Assembly (NCBI RefSeq): GCF_023898315.1
Contig: NC_064621.1
Span: 131,438,521 to 131,502,520 of the forward strand
Direction of reading: 5' to 3'
DNA length: 64,000 bases
Source of the DNA: Schistocerca nitens
Taxonomy: Eukaryota > Arthropoda > Insecta > Orthoptera > Acrididae
Position 1 is the stretch's first letter, and every line of letters starts with the position of its first letter. A program made the position numbers and the translations under genes. Below, in pieces: positions 54,350 to 64,000 of the stretch. Below the pieces are notes generated by a model that saw nothing but the letters and a program-made list of their open reading frames with translations, had not been told where the DNA came from and ran no database searches.

Positions 54350-55054
54350 TTCTTTTTTGTTGTGATCCAAGTAGTGGGAAGCACTGTGTTTTCAACGCTA
54401 GCAGGGATTTCTTGCAAGGAGCGCATGCCCAGACGCTGCGAGCCTTCCTGGAAACCGGCGATGTCGCGAAAGGGGATTCTTCTGCGGGTGTGAAAAGACG
54501 ACACATCGTTCAGGCGGCAACGCTGACAACAGCGACAGTGAAGAGTCTCACTGTCAGAATTTGCAAAGTGTCGATTTCGCAACTAGCAGCGAGTTAAGTC
54601 GTTTCTCTGTAGGCAGAGTGACGATTTCTTGCTTCTCTGTGGAGTCTGAGCCAAACTAAAGTGCTTCTTTATGACCGAATACTTGAGTTTCTGTTTCTAG
54701 CTTATGAGCAAACAGAAATCTTGACTAGTGTTCTGGGTTGTACTGAAGTAGTTTCAGGTCCAGGAGTTTTGCAGCTGATATATTACGTCCACTTTGTAGA
54801 CAGAATTTTGTAGGTATGCAGCGTGCATCCTTTGCACGACGACCAACGGCACCGAGCTGATGGACGCTGCCGTACCACATCTCCCAGCACAGTAATCAGT
54901 GATATATGCACCACAGGTCAGCCGACAGAGACAGAATCACAGTAAATGTTTTGAGTTCCATTTGCTTCTGCTCTGAGCTGTTCACTACCAGTGCAAGTCA
55001 GGGTGGAGGTTTTCTGTTTTTCGTAGCTAATCAGTATCAGACAACTTAGTGTGT
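54350..55054. other. Unassigned DNA
   Basis: Open frames of 80-99 codons on both strands overlap one another and the end of the 5S-derived SINE. None is convincing. Confidence 0.4.
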
Positions 55055-55058
55055 CTGT

Positions 55059-55774
55059 TGCAAGTAGGCTATTTAGCTTTTTATGTTGGTAACACCACTT
55101 AGTGCTCTGTATGAATATCGGTGACTGCACTGTGGGCAGTCTGTGGCTGGTTGGACTCATTGTTGGAATATTCGCTTGTGTAGTGTTGGGCAGTTGGATG
55201 TGAACAGCGCGTAGCGTTGCGCAGTTGGAGGTGAGTCGCCAGCAGTGGTGGACGTGGAGAGACAGATAGAGATGCCAGAGTATTGAGAACGGACGATCTG
55301 GACGTGTGTCCGCCAGAAAAAGGAAATTGTAAAGATGGATGTCGTGAATTGATATATGTATATATGGCGACTTTTGAACACTATTAAGGTAAATACATTG
55401 TTTGTTCTTTATCAAAATCTTTCATTTGCTAACTATGCCTGTCGGTAGTTAGTCCCTTCAGTAGTTAGAATCTTTTATTTAGCTGGCAGTATTGGCGCTC
55501 ACTGTATTGCAATAGTTCGAGTAACGAAGATTTTTGTGAGGTAAGTGATTCATGAAAGGTATAGGTTATTGCTCGTCAGGGCCATTCTTTTGTGGGGATT
55601 ATTGAAAGTCAGATAGCGTTGCGCTAAAAATATCGTGTTTCAGTTTAGTGATGATCAGAATAAGTAAAAATATAAATGTCTGAGTACGTTCAGTTTTCCT
55701 CAGCTGTTTGATAAACAAATAACGTAAGAGTTTACCAGCACAATAATACATAATTTTTCAAAGGGGACGTTTCA
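55059..55774 (-). mobile_element. LTR-like repeat, copy 3, with 4-bp target duplication
   Basis: CTGT at 55055-55058 and 55775-55778. Ends TGCAAGTAGGC and GGACGTTTCA on the plus strand (TG...CA). Inverted relative to copies 1 and 2. On the plus strand it carries GTGAGGTAAGTGA, a near-perfect splice-donor word conserved in all three copies. A 165-codon minus-strand frame (55415-54918) crosses the element end and has no family motif. Confidence 0.82.
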
Positions 55775-56035
55775 CTGTCTAATAAACGGGGACACGATTT
55801 TTAGAAAAGTCACAGATGTTCTTCAGTCTCAAAGCTAGACTGAAAGTAGCATTTAACATTCTCTATTGACTTCATAGATTTTTGCATTCTTCTGTTGTTT
55901 GAAAATAAGTAATTTTACGGTATCTAATTGTATTCATTCTCGTAGCATATCTGTTCAACATTATTGATTTACTATTTAAGCTAGCGTAGAATTTCATCTA
56001 ATGTATTCCTCCATGTGTAGGTTCTCAGTGGTAGA

Positions 56036-56235
56036 GCCAGCCGTTATGGCCGAGGTGTTCTAGGCGCTTCAGTCTGGAACCGCGCGACCGCTACGGTCGC
56101 AGGTTCGAATCCTGCCTCGGGCATGGATGTGTGTGATGTCCTTACGTTAGTTAGGTTTAAGTAGTTCTAAGTTCTAGGGAACTAATGACCTCAGATGTTA
56201 ACTCCCATAGTGCTCAGAGCCATTTGAACCATTTG
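56036..56235 (+). mobile_element. tRNA-derived SINE (family A)
   Basis: Head GCCAGCCGTTATGGCCGAGG, B box intact. Target duplication TCAGTGGTAGA (56025-56035) and TCAATGGTAGA (56236-56246), one mismatch. Confidence 0.95.
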
Positions 56236-56351
56236 TCAATGGTAGACTGTTTTTAATCTATTTATAGGCGTGATATTTCGATTGCGGACACATTACGCCA
56301 CCACTCGTACGCACGTCGCATGTATACCACCACCAGGGGGTGGGGGGTGGG

Positions 56352-56560
56352 GAGGGTTGTTTTTTTGGGGAAGAGACCAAACAGCGAGGTCAGCGGTCTC
56401 ATCGGATTAGGGAAGGACGGTGAAGAAAGTCGGCCGTGCCCTTACAAAGGAACCATCCCGGCATTTGCCTGGAGCGATTTTAGTGAAATCACGGAAAACC
56501 TAAATCAGGATGGCCGGACGCGGGATTGAACCGTCGTCCTCATGAATGCGAGTCCAGTAT
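56352..56560 (-). mobile_element. tRNA-derived SINE (family B)
   Basis: Reverse orientation. The tail is GGGGAAGAGACCAAACAGCG, the body AACCATCCCGGCATTTGCCT, and the head GGATTGAACCGTCGTCCTCA...GCGAGTCC, truncated before the A box. A purine-rich GGGGTGGGGAGG tract precedes it. Confidence 0.85.
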
Positions 56561-56832
56561 ACCACCCGGGGGTTTACACGTATATGCACACATTCAAAGT
56601 GCACTGTACTCGTTCAGCACACATTCCGTGGCCGTAGAAATTGCATATTACTGACAAAATATTACTGACAATAAGCCGGAAATATTCCCCGACAACATAG
56701 CCAGGCAAACGAATACCAGTCATATTTTAGGCAACATAGGACAAGCGAATGAAAAAGAAAAGTCGCTGGTGACTCCTGTATATAAGAAAGAGAAGAGATG
56801 GGGCAGCCAAAGGCAGAGACGGAATAGATGGG

Positions 56833-57150
56833 ACCGCCAAAGGCCTTGTCGCAGTGGTAACGTCGATTCCCGGGGATAAGCGCTGTGGGGCTTGGCTAGC
56901 ACTTGAATGGGTGACCTCCCTGCTCTGCCGAGCGCCGTTGGCAAGCGGGGAGCACTGAACCCTTGTGAGACTAACTGAGGAGCTACTTGACTGAGAACTA
57001 GCGGCTCCGATCACAAACGGCCAGGAGAGCGGTGTGCTGACCACATGCCCCCCCCCCCCCCCCCCCCACATCTGCATCTGGTCACGCCTGTCGGCTGAAG
57101 ACAAAATGGCTGTCGTTCGGCACCGTTGGGTTTCCGAAGCCTCTTCGCTC
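56833..57150 (+). mobile_element. 5S rRNA-derived SINE, copy 2
   Basis: GCCAAAGGCCTTGTCGCAGT, then GATAAGCGCTGTGGGGCTTG and GCTAGCACTTGAATGGGTGA followed by CC (box C-like), GTTGGCAAGCGGGG, GGAGCTACTTGACTGAGAAC, GTGTGCTGACCACATGCC. A poly-C run of about 17 replaces the normal CCCC, and the end is degenerate. A better 5S match than copy 1 because box C is kept. Confidence 0.85.
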
Positions 57151-57179
57151 AGAATTTGCATTCTTTTTATGAGATCAGA

Positions 57180-57450
57180 CACGCTAAGTTATAGGCCAAT
57201 AACCGTAACAGCGGTCTGGTGTAGAATTCGTGAACATATTCTAAATTCGTAATTAATAAATTTCGTTGAGACAGAAAAGCTTCTCTCCACAGGTCAGCAC
57301 GGATTTAGAAGGCATCGCTCGTGCGGAACTCAGCTGACCCTTTTCTCTCTCGATTTCGGACGAATCGTGGATGAAGGGCAACAGGTGGATACAATATTCG
57401 TTGATTTCCGGAAAGCTGTTGGCACAGTACCCGACTCCAGGCGGTTAACG
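57180..57450 (+). mobile_element. LINE reverse transcriptase fragment
   Basis: Reads RPITVTAVWCRIREHILNS, then GQHGFRRHRSCGTQLTLFSL and VDTIFVDFRKAVGTVPDSRR. These are RT blocks 0 to A of a CR1-type LINE (usual FLDFxKAFDxVPH; here the F after KA is V and the next D is G). Only the start of RT remains. Confidence 0.75.
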
Positions 57451-57454
57451 AAGG

Positions 57455-57912
57455 ACCGAGCATAAGGAATAGTTTCCTAGATAAGCGACTGCTCAAAGAA
57501 GTCTTGCTGTTTTTGCAAAAGTTTTAAAGAGCATTTAAATGTCCTGCTGTTTCTAGAATATTTTAAAAAGCTTAGCTGTGGTAGTTGACTTGCACTTTTA
57601 TTATACTAACTGTTTTGTCCTTGGTGACTGGAAATTGTAATAAAGAAATTCCGTGCATAGTAATAGGAAACCCCCTACATGAGGTTTACTCGTGGCAATG
57701 TGGGAAGTAGGCCATCAGATGTATGTTTGTTCTGCTATATTTCATAGAAAAACTTGACCTTGACGTACAAGTATCTACAATCTTTACATGGTTTGCATGG
57801 TATTACGGAATATACTATTTTGTCTGTTTGGTACGTGTATCTTGGTACGATATGCTCCGTATCCTATAATAAGTACTCCAGTTAAGGAATAATTTATTGG
57901 ATAAATTTTACC
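57455..57912. other. Unassigned AT-rich DNA
   Basis: No feature recognised. Confidence 0.4.
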
Positions 57913-57924
57913 TTTAACTTTCCA

Positions 57925-58125
57925 GCCGGCCTTAGTGGCCGAGCGGTTCTAGGCGCTACAGTCTGGAACCGCGCGACCGCTACGGTCGCAGGTTCGAATC
58001 CTGCCTCGGGCATGGATGTGTCTGGTGTCCTTAGGTTAATTAAGTTTAAGTAGTTCTAAGTTCTAGGGGACTGATGACCTCAGCCTTTAAGTCGCATAGT
58101 GCTCAGAGCCATTTGAACAATTTTT
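57925..58125 (+). mobile_element. tRNA-derived SINE (family A)
   Basis: Complete copy. Target duplication TTTAACTTTCCA at 57913-57924 and 58126-58137. Confidence 0.96.
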
Positions 58126-58137
58126 TTTAACTTTCCA

Positions 58138-58898
58138 TGTCACAGGACGATTATTTGAAAACGGGTCCAGGACACACGAAACTAGTCATCAGTTAAATAA
58201 AAGTACTGAATCTTTCAGCTTTGGCCGTCTTCTACATCAAACTGGTTTATACAAGTTACAGTCCCATTTTTAACCAAAACTGCTCGAAATCGATATCCCT
58301 TAATTGTTTTATAAAGGCACCGTCACTATTATTTTGATTTGGTCATGTGATATTCTTAGAGTTAAAATGGGTGCCACTACTGTCTGCTATGTAATTTGAA
58401 GAAGTATTAATATAAATGGCAATGCGGAAGTTTTTAAGTGCACAATGTAAGGTATTTTTCCTTTCTACTTGCCCGCTGCAAATCATTTCATGCATCGAAA
58501 TGGAAATTACTGCGTACACTCTACGTTTGTACGAGAGGACATGTAGTCCGATATATGTAGGCACCTAGCGTGTAGTTCTGATACGCTTGTTGAATTGCAG
58601 GCTACACTAACTGACTTGAACTGTTCCACATAGGAGATAAATCAGAGTAATTAAATTTTAGTCTTATTACTTAGCTGTTAAGGCAGTAATTTAGATTGGA
58701 CTTGGAGTTTGAAATTCGAGAATAAACTCGAAGTTAATAATATTTATCGAGAGCTTGAACAATATTACCTTTTTTGTGAACGCCCGCATCGTAATTGTTA
58801 ACTGGGTATTAACTGCGAATATTTCCCACACTTATTTTTCCTTCGGATAACCAAATCTCGTTGCGGCAGGGTTCTGTTCGACTCACTGAGCCTTATTC
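58138..58898. other. Unassigned AT-rich DNA
   Basis: No feature recognised; longest frame about 73 codons. Confidence 0.4.
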
Positions 58899-58900
58899 TT

Positions 58901-59086
58901 GGCCGGCCGAGCGGTTCTAGCCGCTACAGTCTGGAACCGCGCGACCGCTACGGTCGCAGGTTCGAATCCTGTCTCGGGCATGGATGTGTGTGATGTCCTT
59001 AGGTTAGTTAGGTTTAAGTAGTTCTAAGTTCTAGGGGACTGATGACCTCAGCAGTTAAGTCCCATAGTGCTCAGAGCCATTTGAAC
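58901..59086 (+). mobile_element. tRNA-derived SINE (family A), short head
   Basis: GGCCGGCCGAGCGGTTCTAG lacks about 10 bases of the usual GCCGAAGTGGCCGAGCGG head. The rest is intact to GAGCCATTTGAACC. No convincing target duplication. Confidence 0.93.
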
Positions 59087-59156
59087 CTAATCCCCGTCCG
59101 TTTAGGTAGTTCTACCGAGTCCCTTTAAGGGTCATATCGGCTCCTGGATATTTAAT

Positions 59157-59292
59157 TCTCTCTCTCTCTTTCTCTTACTCTCTGTATCCTGTCTGTCTCT
59201 TTCTCTGTCTCTCTCTCCCTCTCCCTGACATACACGCTCTCTCTCTCTCTCTCTTTTTCTCTCTCTCTCTCGCTCTATGTGTCTCTCTAATA

Positions 59293-59323
<31 letters not shown>
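59157..59323. repeat. Compound (CT)n / (CA)n microsatellite
   Basis: CT-rich, interrupted, at 59157-59290; pure (CA) at 59295-59323. The R/E-rich frames on the minus strand here are artefacts of the repeat. Confidence 0.97.
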
Positions 59324-59326
<3 letters not shown>

Positions 59327-59329
59327 AAC

Positions 59330-59814
59330 AAGAACGAAAAAGAAAGTTGTTCACCTGTGGCACACGTCTGCAACGCCCTCAGAACTCTTATCTGTCACTG
59401 TTAATCGTCTGGATGAAGAGAGAAATTCTTAGTTGCGATATCTGAGTCTATCCTCGCGTGGCAGTAAAAAAGAGATTTTTCAGGCTTGCACGGTGGACTT
59501 GCGTGCGGCCATATTAAGGCCGGCAATGGCCTCCAATGAAAACGTGACCTGACGTCGTCTGGTGACCCAATAAAGTCATTCGCTGTCGCTTAGAATGTGC
59601 ATCGACCCAGCTGTCAGCGAACTGACAGCGCTGAACCAGAGCGGACGGCTGCAGAAACAGACAACGCGGACTTCGTTTCACGCCTCGGGAAAACAAGAGA
59701 CGGTCGTTACGAAAGTGTGGGTCTAGAGCGTCACGTTCCCACAAAACCAATAATGTCTATCATCCGCGAGATAATCATCCTGTATGCACAAATGAGATTA
59801 TGCGGGTGCGGTAA
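59330..59814. other. Unassigned DNA, target of the Tc1 copy 2 insertion
   Basis: No family recognised. Confidence 0.4.
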
Positions 59815-59816
59815 TA

Positions 59817-61235
59817 CACTCCTGGAAATGGAAAAAAGAACACATTGACACCGGTGTGTCAGACCCACCATACTTTTTCCGGACACTGCGAGAGGGCTGT
59901 ACAAGCAATGATCACACGCACGGCACAGCGGACACACCAGGAACCGCGGTGTTGGCCGTCGAATGGCGCTAGCTGCGCAGCATTTGTGCACCGCCGCCGT
60001 CAGTGTCAGCCAGTTTGCCGTGGCATACGGAGCTCCATCGCAGTCTTTAACACTGGTAGCATGCCGCGACAGCGTGGACGTGAACCGTATGTGCAGTTGA
60101 CGGACTTTGAGCGAGGGCGTATAGTGGGCATGCGGGAGGCCGGGTGGACGTACCGCCGAATTGCTCAACACGTGGGGCGTGAGGTCTCCACAATACATCG
60201 ATGTTGTCGCCAGTGGTCGGCGGAAGGTGCACGTGCCCGTCGACGGACCGGACCGCAGCGACGCACGGATGCACGCCAAGACCGTAGGATCCTACGCAGT
60301 GCCGTAGGGGACCGCACCGCCACTTCCCAGCAAATTAGGGACACTGTTGCTCCTGCGGTATCGGTGAGGACCATTCGCAACCGTCTCCATGAAGCTGGGC
60401 TACGGTCCCGCACACCGTTAGGCCGTCTTCCGCTCACGCCCCAACATCGTGCAGCCCGCCTCCAGTGGTGTCGCGACAGGCGTGAATGGAGGGACGAATG
60501 GAGACGTGTCGTCTTCAGCGATGAGAGTCGCTTCTGCCTTGGTGCCAATGATGGTCGTATGCGTGTTTGGCGCCGTGCAGGTGAGCGCCACAATCAGGAC
60601 TGCATACGACCGAGGCACACAGGGCCAACACCCGGCATCATGGTGTGGGGAGCGATCTCCTACACTGGCCGTACACCACTGGTGATCGTCGAGGGGACAC
60701 TGAATAGTGCACGGTACATCCAAACCGTCATCGAACCCATCGTTCTACCATTCCTAGACCGGCAAGGGAACTTGCTGTTCCAACAGGACAATGCACGTCC
60801 GCATGTATCCCGTGCCACCCAACGTGCTCTAGAAGGTTTAAGTCAACTACCCTGGCCAGTAAGATCTCCGGATCTGTCCCCCATTGAGCATGTTTGGGAC
60901 TGGATGAAGTGTCGTCTCACGCGGTCTGCACGTCCAGCACGAACGCTGGTCCAACTGAGGCGCCAGGTGGAAATGGCATGGCAAGCCGTTCCACAGGACT
61001 ACATCCAGCATCTCTACGATCGTCTCCATGGGAAAATAGCAGCCTGCATTGCTGCGAAAGGTGGATATACACTGTACTAGTGCCGACATTGTGCATGCTC
61101 TGTTGCCTGTGTCTATGTGCCTGTGGTTCTGTCAGTGTGATCATGTGATGTATCTGACTCCAGGAATGTGTCAATAAAGTTTCCCCTTCCTGGGACAATG
61201 AATTCACGGTGTTCTTATTTCAATTTCCAGGAGTG
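59817..61235 (+). mobile_element. Intact Tc1-like transposon, copy 2
   Basis: 1419 bp, with the same terminal repeats as copy 1 and TA at 59815-59816 and 61236-61237. The 9-bp length difference equals the two indels (12 extra bases before D154, 3 fewer near codon 61), so there are no other net indels. Same orientation as copy 1, about 12.8 kb away. Confidence 0.98.
60061..61080 (+). CDS. Tc1-like transposase, 339 aa, intact
   Basis: As for copy 1: MPRQRGREPY start, two helix-turn-helix units (AGWTYRRIAQHVGREVSTIH; TSQQIRDTVAPAVSVRTIRN), D154 in VVFSDESRF, D243 in FQQDNARPH, E276 in SPIEHVW, with the same 32-residue D-to-E interval. It has RREWRDEWRR before D154, where copy 1 has RDEWRR. Roughly nine substitutions against copy 1 (for example V/A at residue 27, V/G in DRQxNLL, KRC/KCR). 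No stops. The final codons GGYTLY and the AATAAA about 100 bases after the stop are shared. The more complete of the two copies and the better candidate for an active gene. Confidence 0.96.
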   Translation: MPRQRGREPYVQLTDFERGRIVGMREAGWTYRRIAQHVGREVSTIHRCCRQWSAEGARARRRTGPQRRTDARQDRRILRSAVGDRTATSQQIRDTVAPAVSVRTIRNRLHEAGLRSRTPLGRLPLTPQHRAARLQWCRDRREWRDEWRRVVFSDESRFCLGANDGRMRVWRRAGERHNQDCIRPRHTGPTPGIMVWGAISYTGRTPLVIVEGTLNSARYIQTVIEPIVLPFLDRQGNLLFQQDNARPHVSRATQRALEGLSQLPWPVRSPDLSPIEHVWDWMKCRLTRSARPARTLVQLRRQVEMAWQAVPQDYIQHLYDRLHGKIAACIAAKGGYTLY

Positions 61236-61239
61236 TATT

Positions 61240-61655
61240 TTATTTATGCGACATGGAAGGCTGCTACCGAATGATAGGAGTCGTTTATTTCCTTATCATA
61301 TGACATTTTGGCACATTAAAAGAGCATGTACATAAGTAATAACAGAATTTAGTGAATAACGCATACATAATATAAAACGTTACAAATGAACACCTTGGGT
61401 ACAACTAGGGTATCTATCGACTTTGGGGTCACCTATAGAAAGTCTTCTTGTCTGCCATTGTATGATCGTTTGAGGCGTTCTTCTGAGGTGTATCTGATGG
61501 TTTTGCTTTCCTACAGTCATAAAGTAGGGTTAGCTGATCACGTTATTTCTGTAAAAAGCATGAAGGTCTCCCATGTTGTGTTCTAATTCTGTTCACACTG
61601 AACATATTTTGCTCGGTAGATCAAATCTCGTTAATGTCTGAACGAAACACAGAAT
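61240..61655. other. Unassigned DNA
   Basis: No feature recognised. Confidence 0.4.
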
Positions 61656-61659
61656 ATTA

Positions 61660-62250
61660 TTATTTTGTTGTCCAGTTCATTCATGAGTCTTTGCGTTGGC
61701 AAAGTTGAGCTTATCTTCCACATAATACTTGCCGTTCTTTTGATGACCGTCTAGAGCGGAATCAGTTATTGTTACTGTAATCGACATCTTGATGGATTGG
61801 AAGCTATGTCTACTGCCCACCATCCTTTGGTACTTGTTCGTGAAAGAATTAATGCGTAGTTGACGGGGTGCACTGTGGCTTAGTACTGGTAGCCATTGCT
61901 TAGTAGAATCACTTGATAGAACAGCAATCATTCTGATGCTGTTATTTAGCTGGACGTATATTTTTAGTGCATGTTGGGTCGCTACCAAAGTGGGGCAAAA
62001 TATTCAGCGGTTGAGAAGATAAGAGCGAAGTGTGACTACCAATGTTTCCCATGTTGTACAGCGTAGGTGGATGATGACGTTTTTGTACGCTTTGGAGTTT
62101 GTATAAATAAAGAAAGAAGCATTGAGAGATACACCGCACCTCCGGATCGGTCTACTCTTTAAAAATTGTGGCACGGCAATAACACAGTATTTATGACTGT
62201 TGTTGCTGAAAACAATGGTAATGCCGAGTGAAGTGTCGGTGGTTGAGCGT
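61660..62250 (-). mobile_element. Jockey-type LINE fragment (C-terminal pol)
   Basis: Minus-strand pieces, in order: GVSLNASFFIYTNSKAYKNV (after the RT palm, from KYLGVxLDRxLTF), LRCTTWETLVVTLRSYLLNR, KIYVQLNNSIRMIAVLSSDS, TKQWLPVLSHSAPRQLRINS. The (Q)LNNxxRxIxGxxxSTxxxWLPVLSxIxPPxLRR signature marks the connector after RT in Jockey-group LINEs. Frames shift at least twice. Confidence 0.75.
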
Positions 62251-62254
62251 CTGG

Positions 62255-62835
62255 GCTTATACACGTGCGGAGCGGTTTTCAGGCTCCCGTACACTTATGT
62301 TGTTGTAAGTTTTCATGATCTTCTTCCTTTATTCGGGGTGAATTCCGGGATTCTTCGCTGGAAAATATCATGGCTGATTTGTTGTTTTGTCTTTATCCAG
62401 ACAGATTTGGTACTCTGCCCCAAAAATGCCATTAATATCAACCGCAAACAGATTTTATGTGACCCTTCACTAGTATAAAATGGGGCTCATAGACTCAGCG
62501 ACATTATGTCAAAGTAAACTGTTCTGTATCGATGTGAGTACTGTTTCGTTTTCTGCGGCGATCCCAGTTGTATGCTCCAGTAAGAACACATTTTGTCTTC
62601 CCGGAGCATACCTTGGCCATCAATTTCTAGCTTGGCAGTTCACTAGGCATTTCACCGATCGAAGATGTACAAAGGTGATCATTTGCTACTTCACACTGTT
62701 TTTGTACTATGATGAGCGGAAATATGTACACCATCTACTTAATAGCGCTCTAGTCCACATTTGGAACGCAACGCATCAGTGGTTTTATGTGAGATTGATC
62801 TGACAAGAGTTTGAAAAATTTCTGGAAGTATATGG
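62255..62835. other. Possible continuation of the LINE, unresolved
   Basis: Frames of 92 and 107 codons on the plus strand (62200-62478, 62480-62803) carry no motif. The minus strand may contain decayed RT, but I cannot align it. Confidence 0.35.
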
Positions 62836-62837
62836 CA

Positions 62838-63195
62838 CCAGGTGTATACTCACAGGTCATGTAATTCCCGCAAATCACGGGCGGGTGGTTAGTGAGTATA
62901 TAGCTGGCAGTCGATAGCGCCTAAGACGGGATCCATCGAGTTCAGGACAGGTGAACTTGCTGGCCAAGACATCAGCATGCGTTCGCTATCATGCTTCTGA
63001 AACTATTGTACAAGGATTCTGGTCTTGTGACACCGACTGTTGTCCTTCCGGAAGATACAATGCCCGTTGGTGAGACATCAAGAATGATTCGATGCAGGTG
63101 ATCCACAATAATATTCACGTAGTCCACAGCGGTCACGGAGCCTTCGGTTACTGCCGCAACTGCCGTGGAAGCTGAGGTAGATGTCCAGTTGTAAC
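62838..63195 (-). mobile_element. Tc1-like transposase fragment
   Basis: Minus-strand GSVTAVDYVNIIVDHLHRII and LDVSPTG match the region before the second catalytic D (xGTMTAxDYVNIIxDHLHPFM). A shifted frame continues with a decayed QDNxxCHK region and ...MSWPASSP. Terminal repeats not seen. Confidence 0.7.
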
Positions 63196-63199
63196 AGGA

Positions 63200-63976
63200 C
63201 ATCCTCCTCTATCATTACTTTTCCTCAGCAGTACTTATCGATACCAGTATTATTATTGGAATTTTGGATAGGCCAATATTATCTCATTTGCCTTCTTGAA
63301 AACTTTCATACAATTTTATACAGAGTACGTTATATTTCAAGCTAAAATTTGTGAAAAGAAATTACTTTATAAAATATTTTAGTTTCGATGTTATAATCGA
63401 TAAGTACTAGTTTTGAATGTACAATTAAAATTATTTTCTTCAGAAACATTTGAAATTACGAATTACTTACACGCTTAAAATTTCCATTATTAATTACTCA
63501 ATTCTGTTCTGTTTACAGTGTTTATTTCCGGATTCATTTATGAAATAATAATCGAAATTAATAATGTAACGGAAACTAGTAGGAATTCATTTGTTTAGAA
63601 AAATTGTAAACCCTTTGAAATATTGTTATTTCTGCAGTGTGTGAAAGTCGTAAGCTTACCTCTGATGTGATCGGAAGTATTTTTGTATAACAGGTGCGAA
63701 AGATGTAATTTCGGCATTGTTAATGTGAAAAATCTAAATGCTAAATGATATACTAAAATGTGAGAAAATCAGTGGAAACATCTTTACGTAAAAAATTCTG
63801 CAACGACAATCATCCAATTTATTTAGTTCAAACAAACCGTGAGGGCCTGATGTTAGATTTTCAGCTTCAATAATCACACCCCTAGGCAAGATGAACCGGA
63901 GCAATCTCAACATGACAAGCCAAGTAAACCTGAAAGTTTATTGCAACCTTTGCTCCTCTCAAATCTTCATAAAATA
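63200..63976. other. Unassigned AT-rich DNA
   Basis: Very AT-rich, no open frame of note. Confidence 0.45.
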
Positions 63977-64000
63977 CAGGGCGAGTCAAAAGTCTTGGAC
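63977..64000 (+). mobile_element. Possible mariner-type terminal repeat at the window edge
   Basis: ACAGGGCGAGTCAAAAGTCT resembles ends such as CAGGGTGAGTCAAAAGT of mariner-like elements. The body would lie beyond the window. Confidence 0.35.

Noticed and set aside
54918..55415. 165-codon frame as a host gene
   Set aside because: It lies mostly in the LTR-like repeat and crosses its end; no motif, and the sister copies are not open.
59132..59363. Arginine/glutamate-rich and C/V-rich frames on the minus strand
   Set aside because: Direct translation of the (CT)n and (CA)n microsatellites.
1..64000. Bacterial operons, CRISPR arrays, phage genes or integrated viral genes
   Set aside because: No ribosome-binding-site spacing, no spaced repeat arrays, and no capsid, terminase or viral polymerase motifs; coding signals are all eukaryotic transposons.

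Overview
This is eukaryotic DNA from a large, repeat-swollen insect genome, most likely an orthopteran. The abundant tRNA-derived SINE (head GCCGGCCGAAGTGGCCGAG, tail GCTCAGAGCCATTTGAACC) and the LINEs ending in an (ATCTAC)n tail are ones I associate from memory with Schistocerca-type grasshoppers. There is no operon structure, no CRISPR, no rRNA or genuine tRNA gene, and no host protein gene that I can name with confidence. Nearly every recognisable coding stretch belongs to a transposable element, and only two look intact.

Layout: 0-15 kb holds a LINE poly(A) tail, Tc1-like elements with SINEs nested inside them, a foldback MITE, mariner remnants, a LINE with an intact FADD motif split by an internally deleted mariner, and a hAT fragment. 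16-30 kb holds a scrambled Tc1 remnant, a decayed LINE, a mariner split by a LINE, a 238-bp tandem duplication, a diverged LTR-like repeat and a nearly complete mariner (27245-28585) spoiled by one frameshift. 30-34 kb is a long CR1-like LINE on the minus strand (endonuclease, RT, (ATCTAC)n end) broken by an LTR-like insertion. 34.5-34.9 kb is CpG-rich and non-repetitive. 35-42 kb is several Tc1/mariner relics, one carrying a 513-bp poly(A)-tailed insert. 42.5-43.2 kb and 49.5-49.8 kb look like GC-rich TATA promoters. 44-63 kb holds a solo LTR, RTE-like LINEs, two almost identical intact Tc1 elements (47057-48466 and 59817-61235), tRNA-like repeats, two 5S-rRNA-derived SINEs, a second LTR-like copy and more LINE debris.

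How the parts relate: autonomous LINEs supply the machinery that SINEs borrow, and Tc1/mariner elements move by cut-and-paste into TA. Target-site duplications give a relative order in many places: SINEs sit inside Tc1 elements, Tc1 inside an RTE LINE, mariner inside a LINE, LTR-like repeats inside a LINE and inside a mariner remnant. The two intact Tc1 copies are the youngest DNA transposons here. Host function, if any, is best sought in the three GC-rich blocks and in the clean non-repetitive block near 40.7-41.0 kb.

Family names come from protein motifs and remembered repeat families; no database search was possible.
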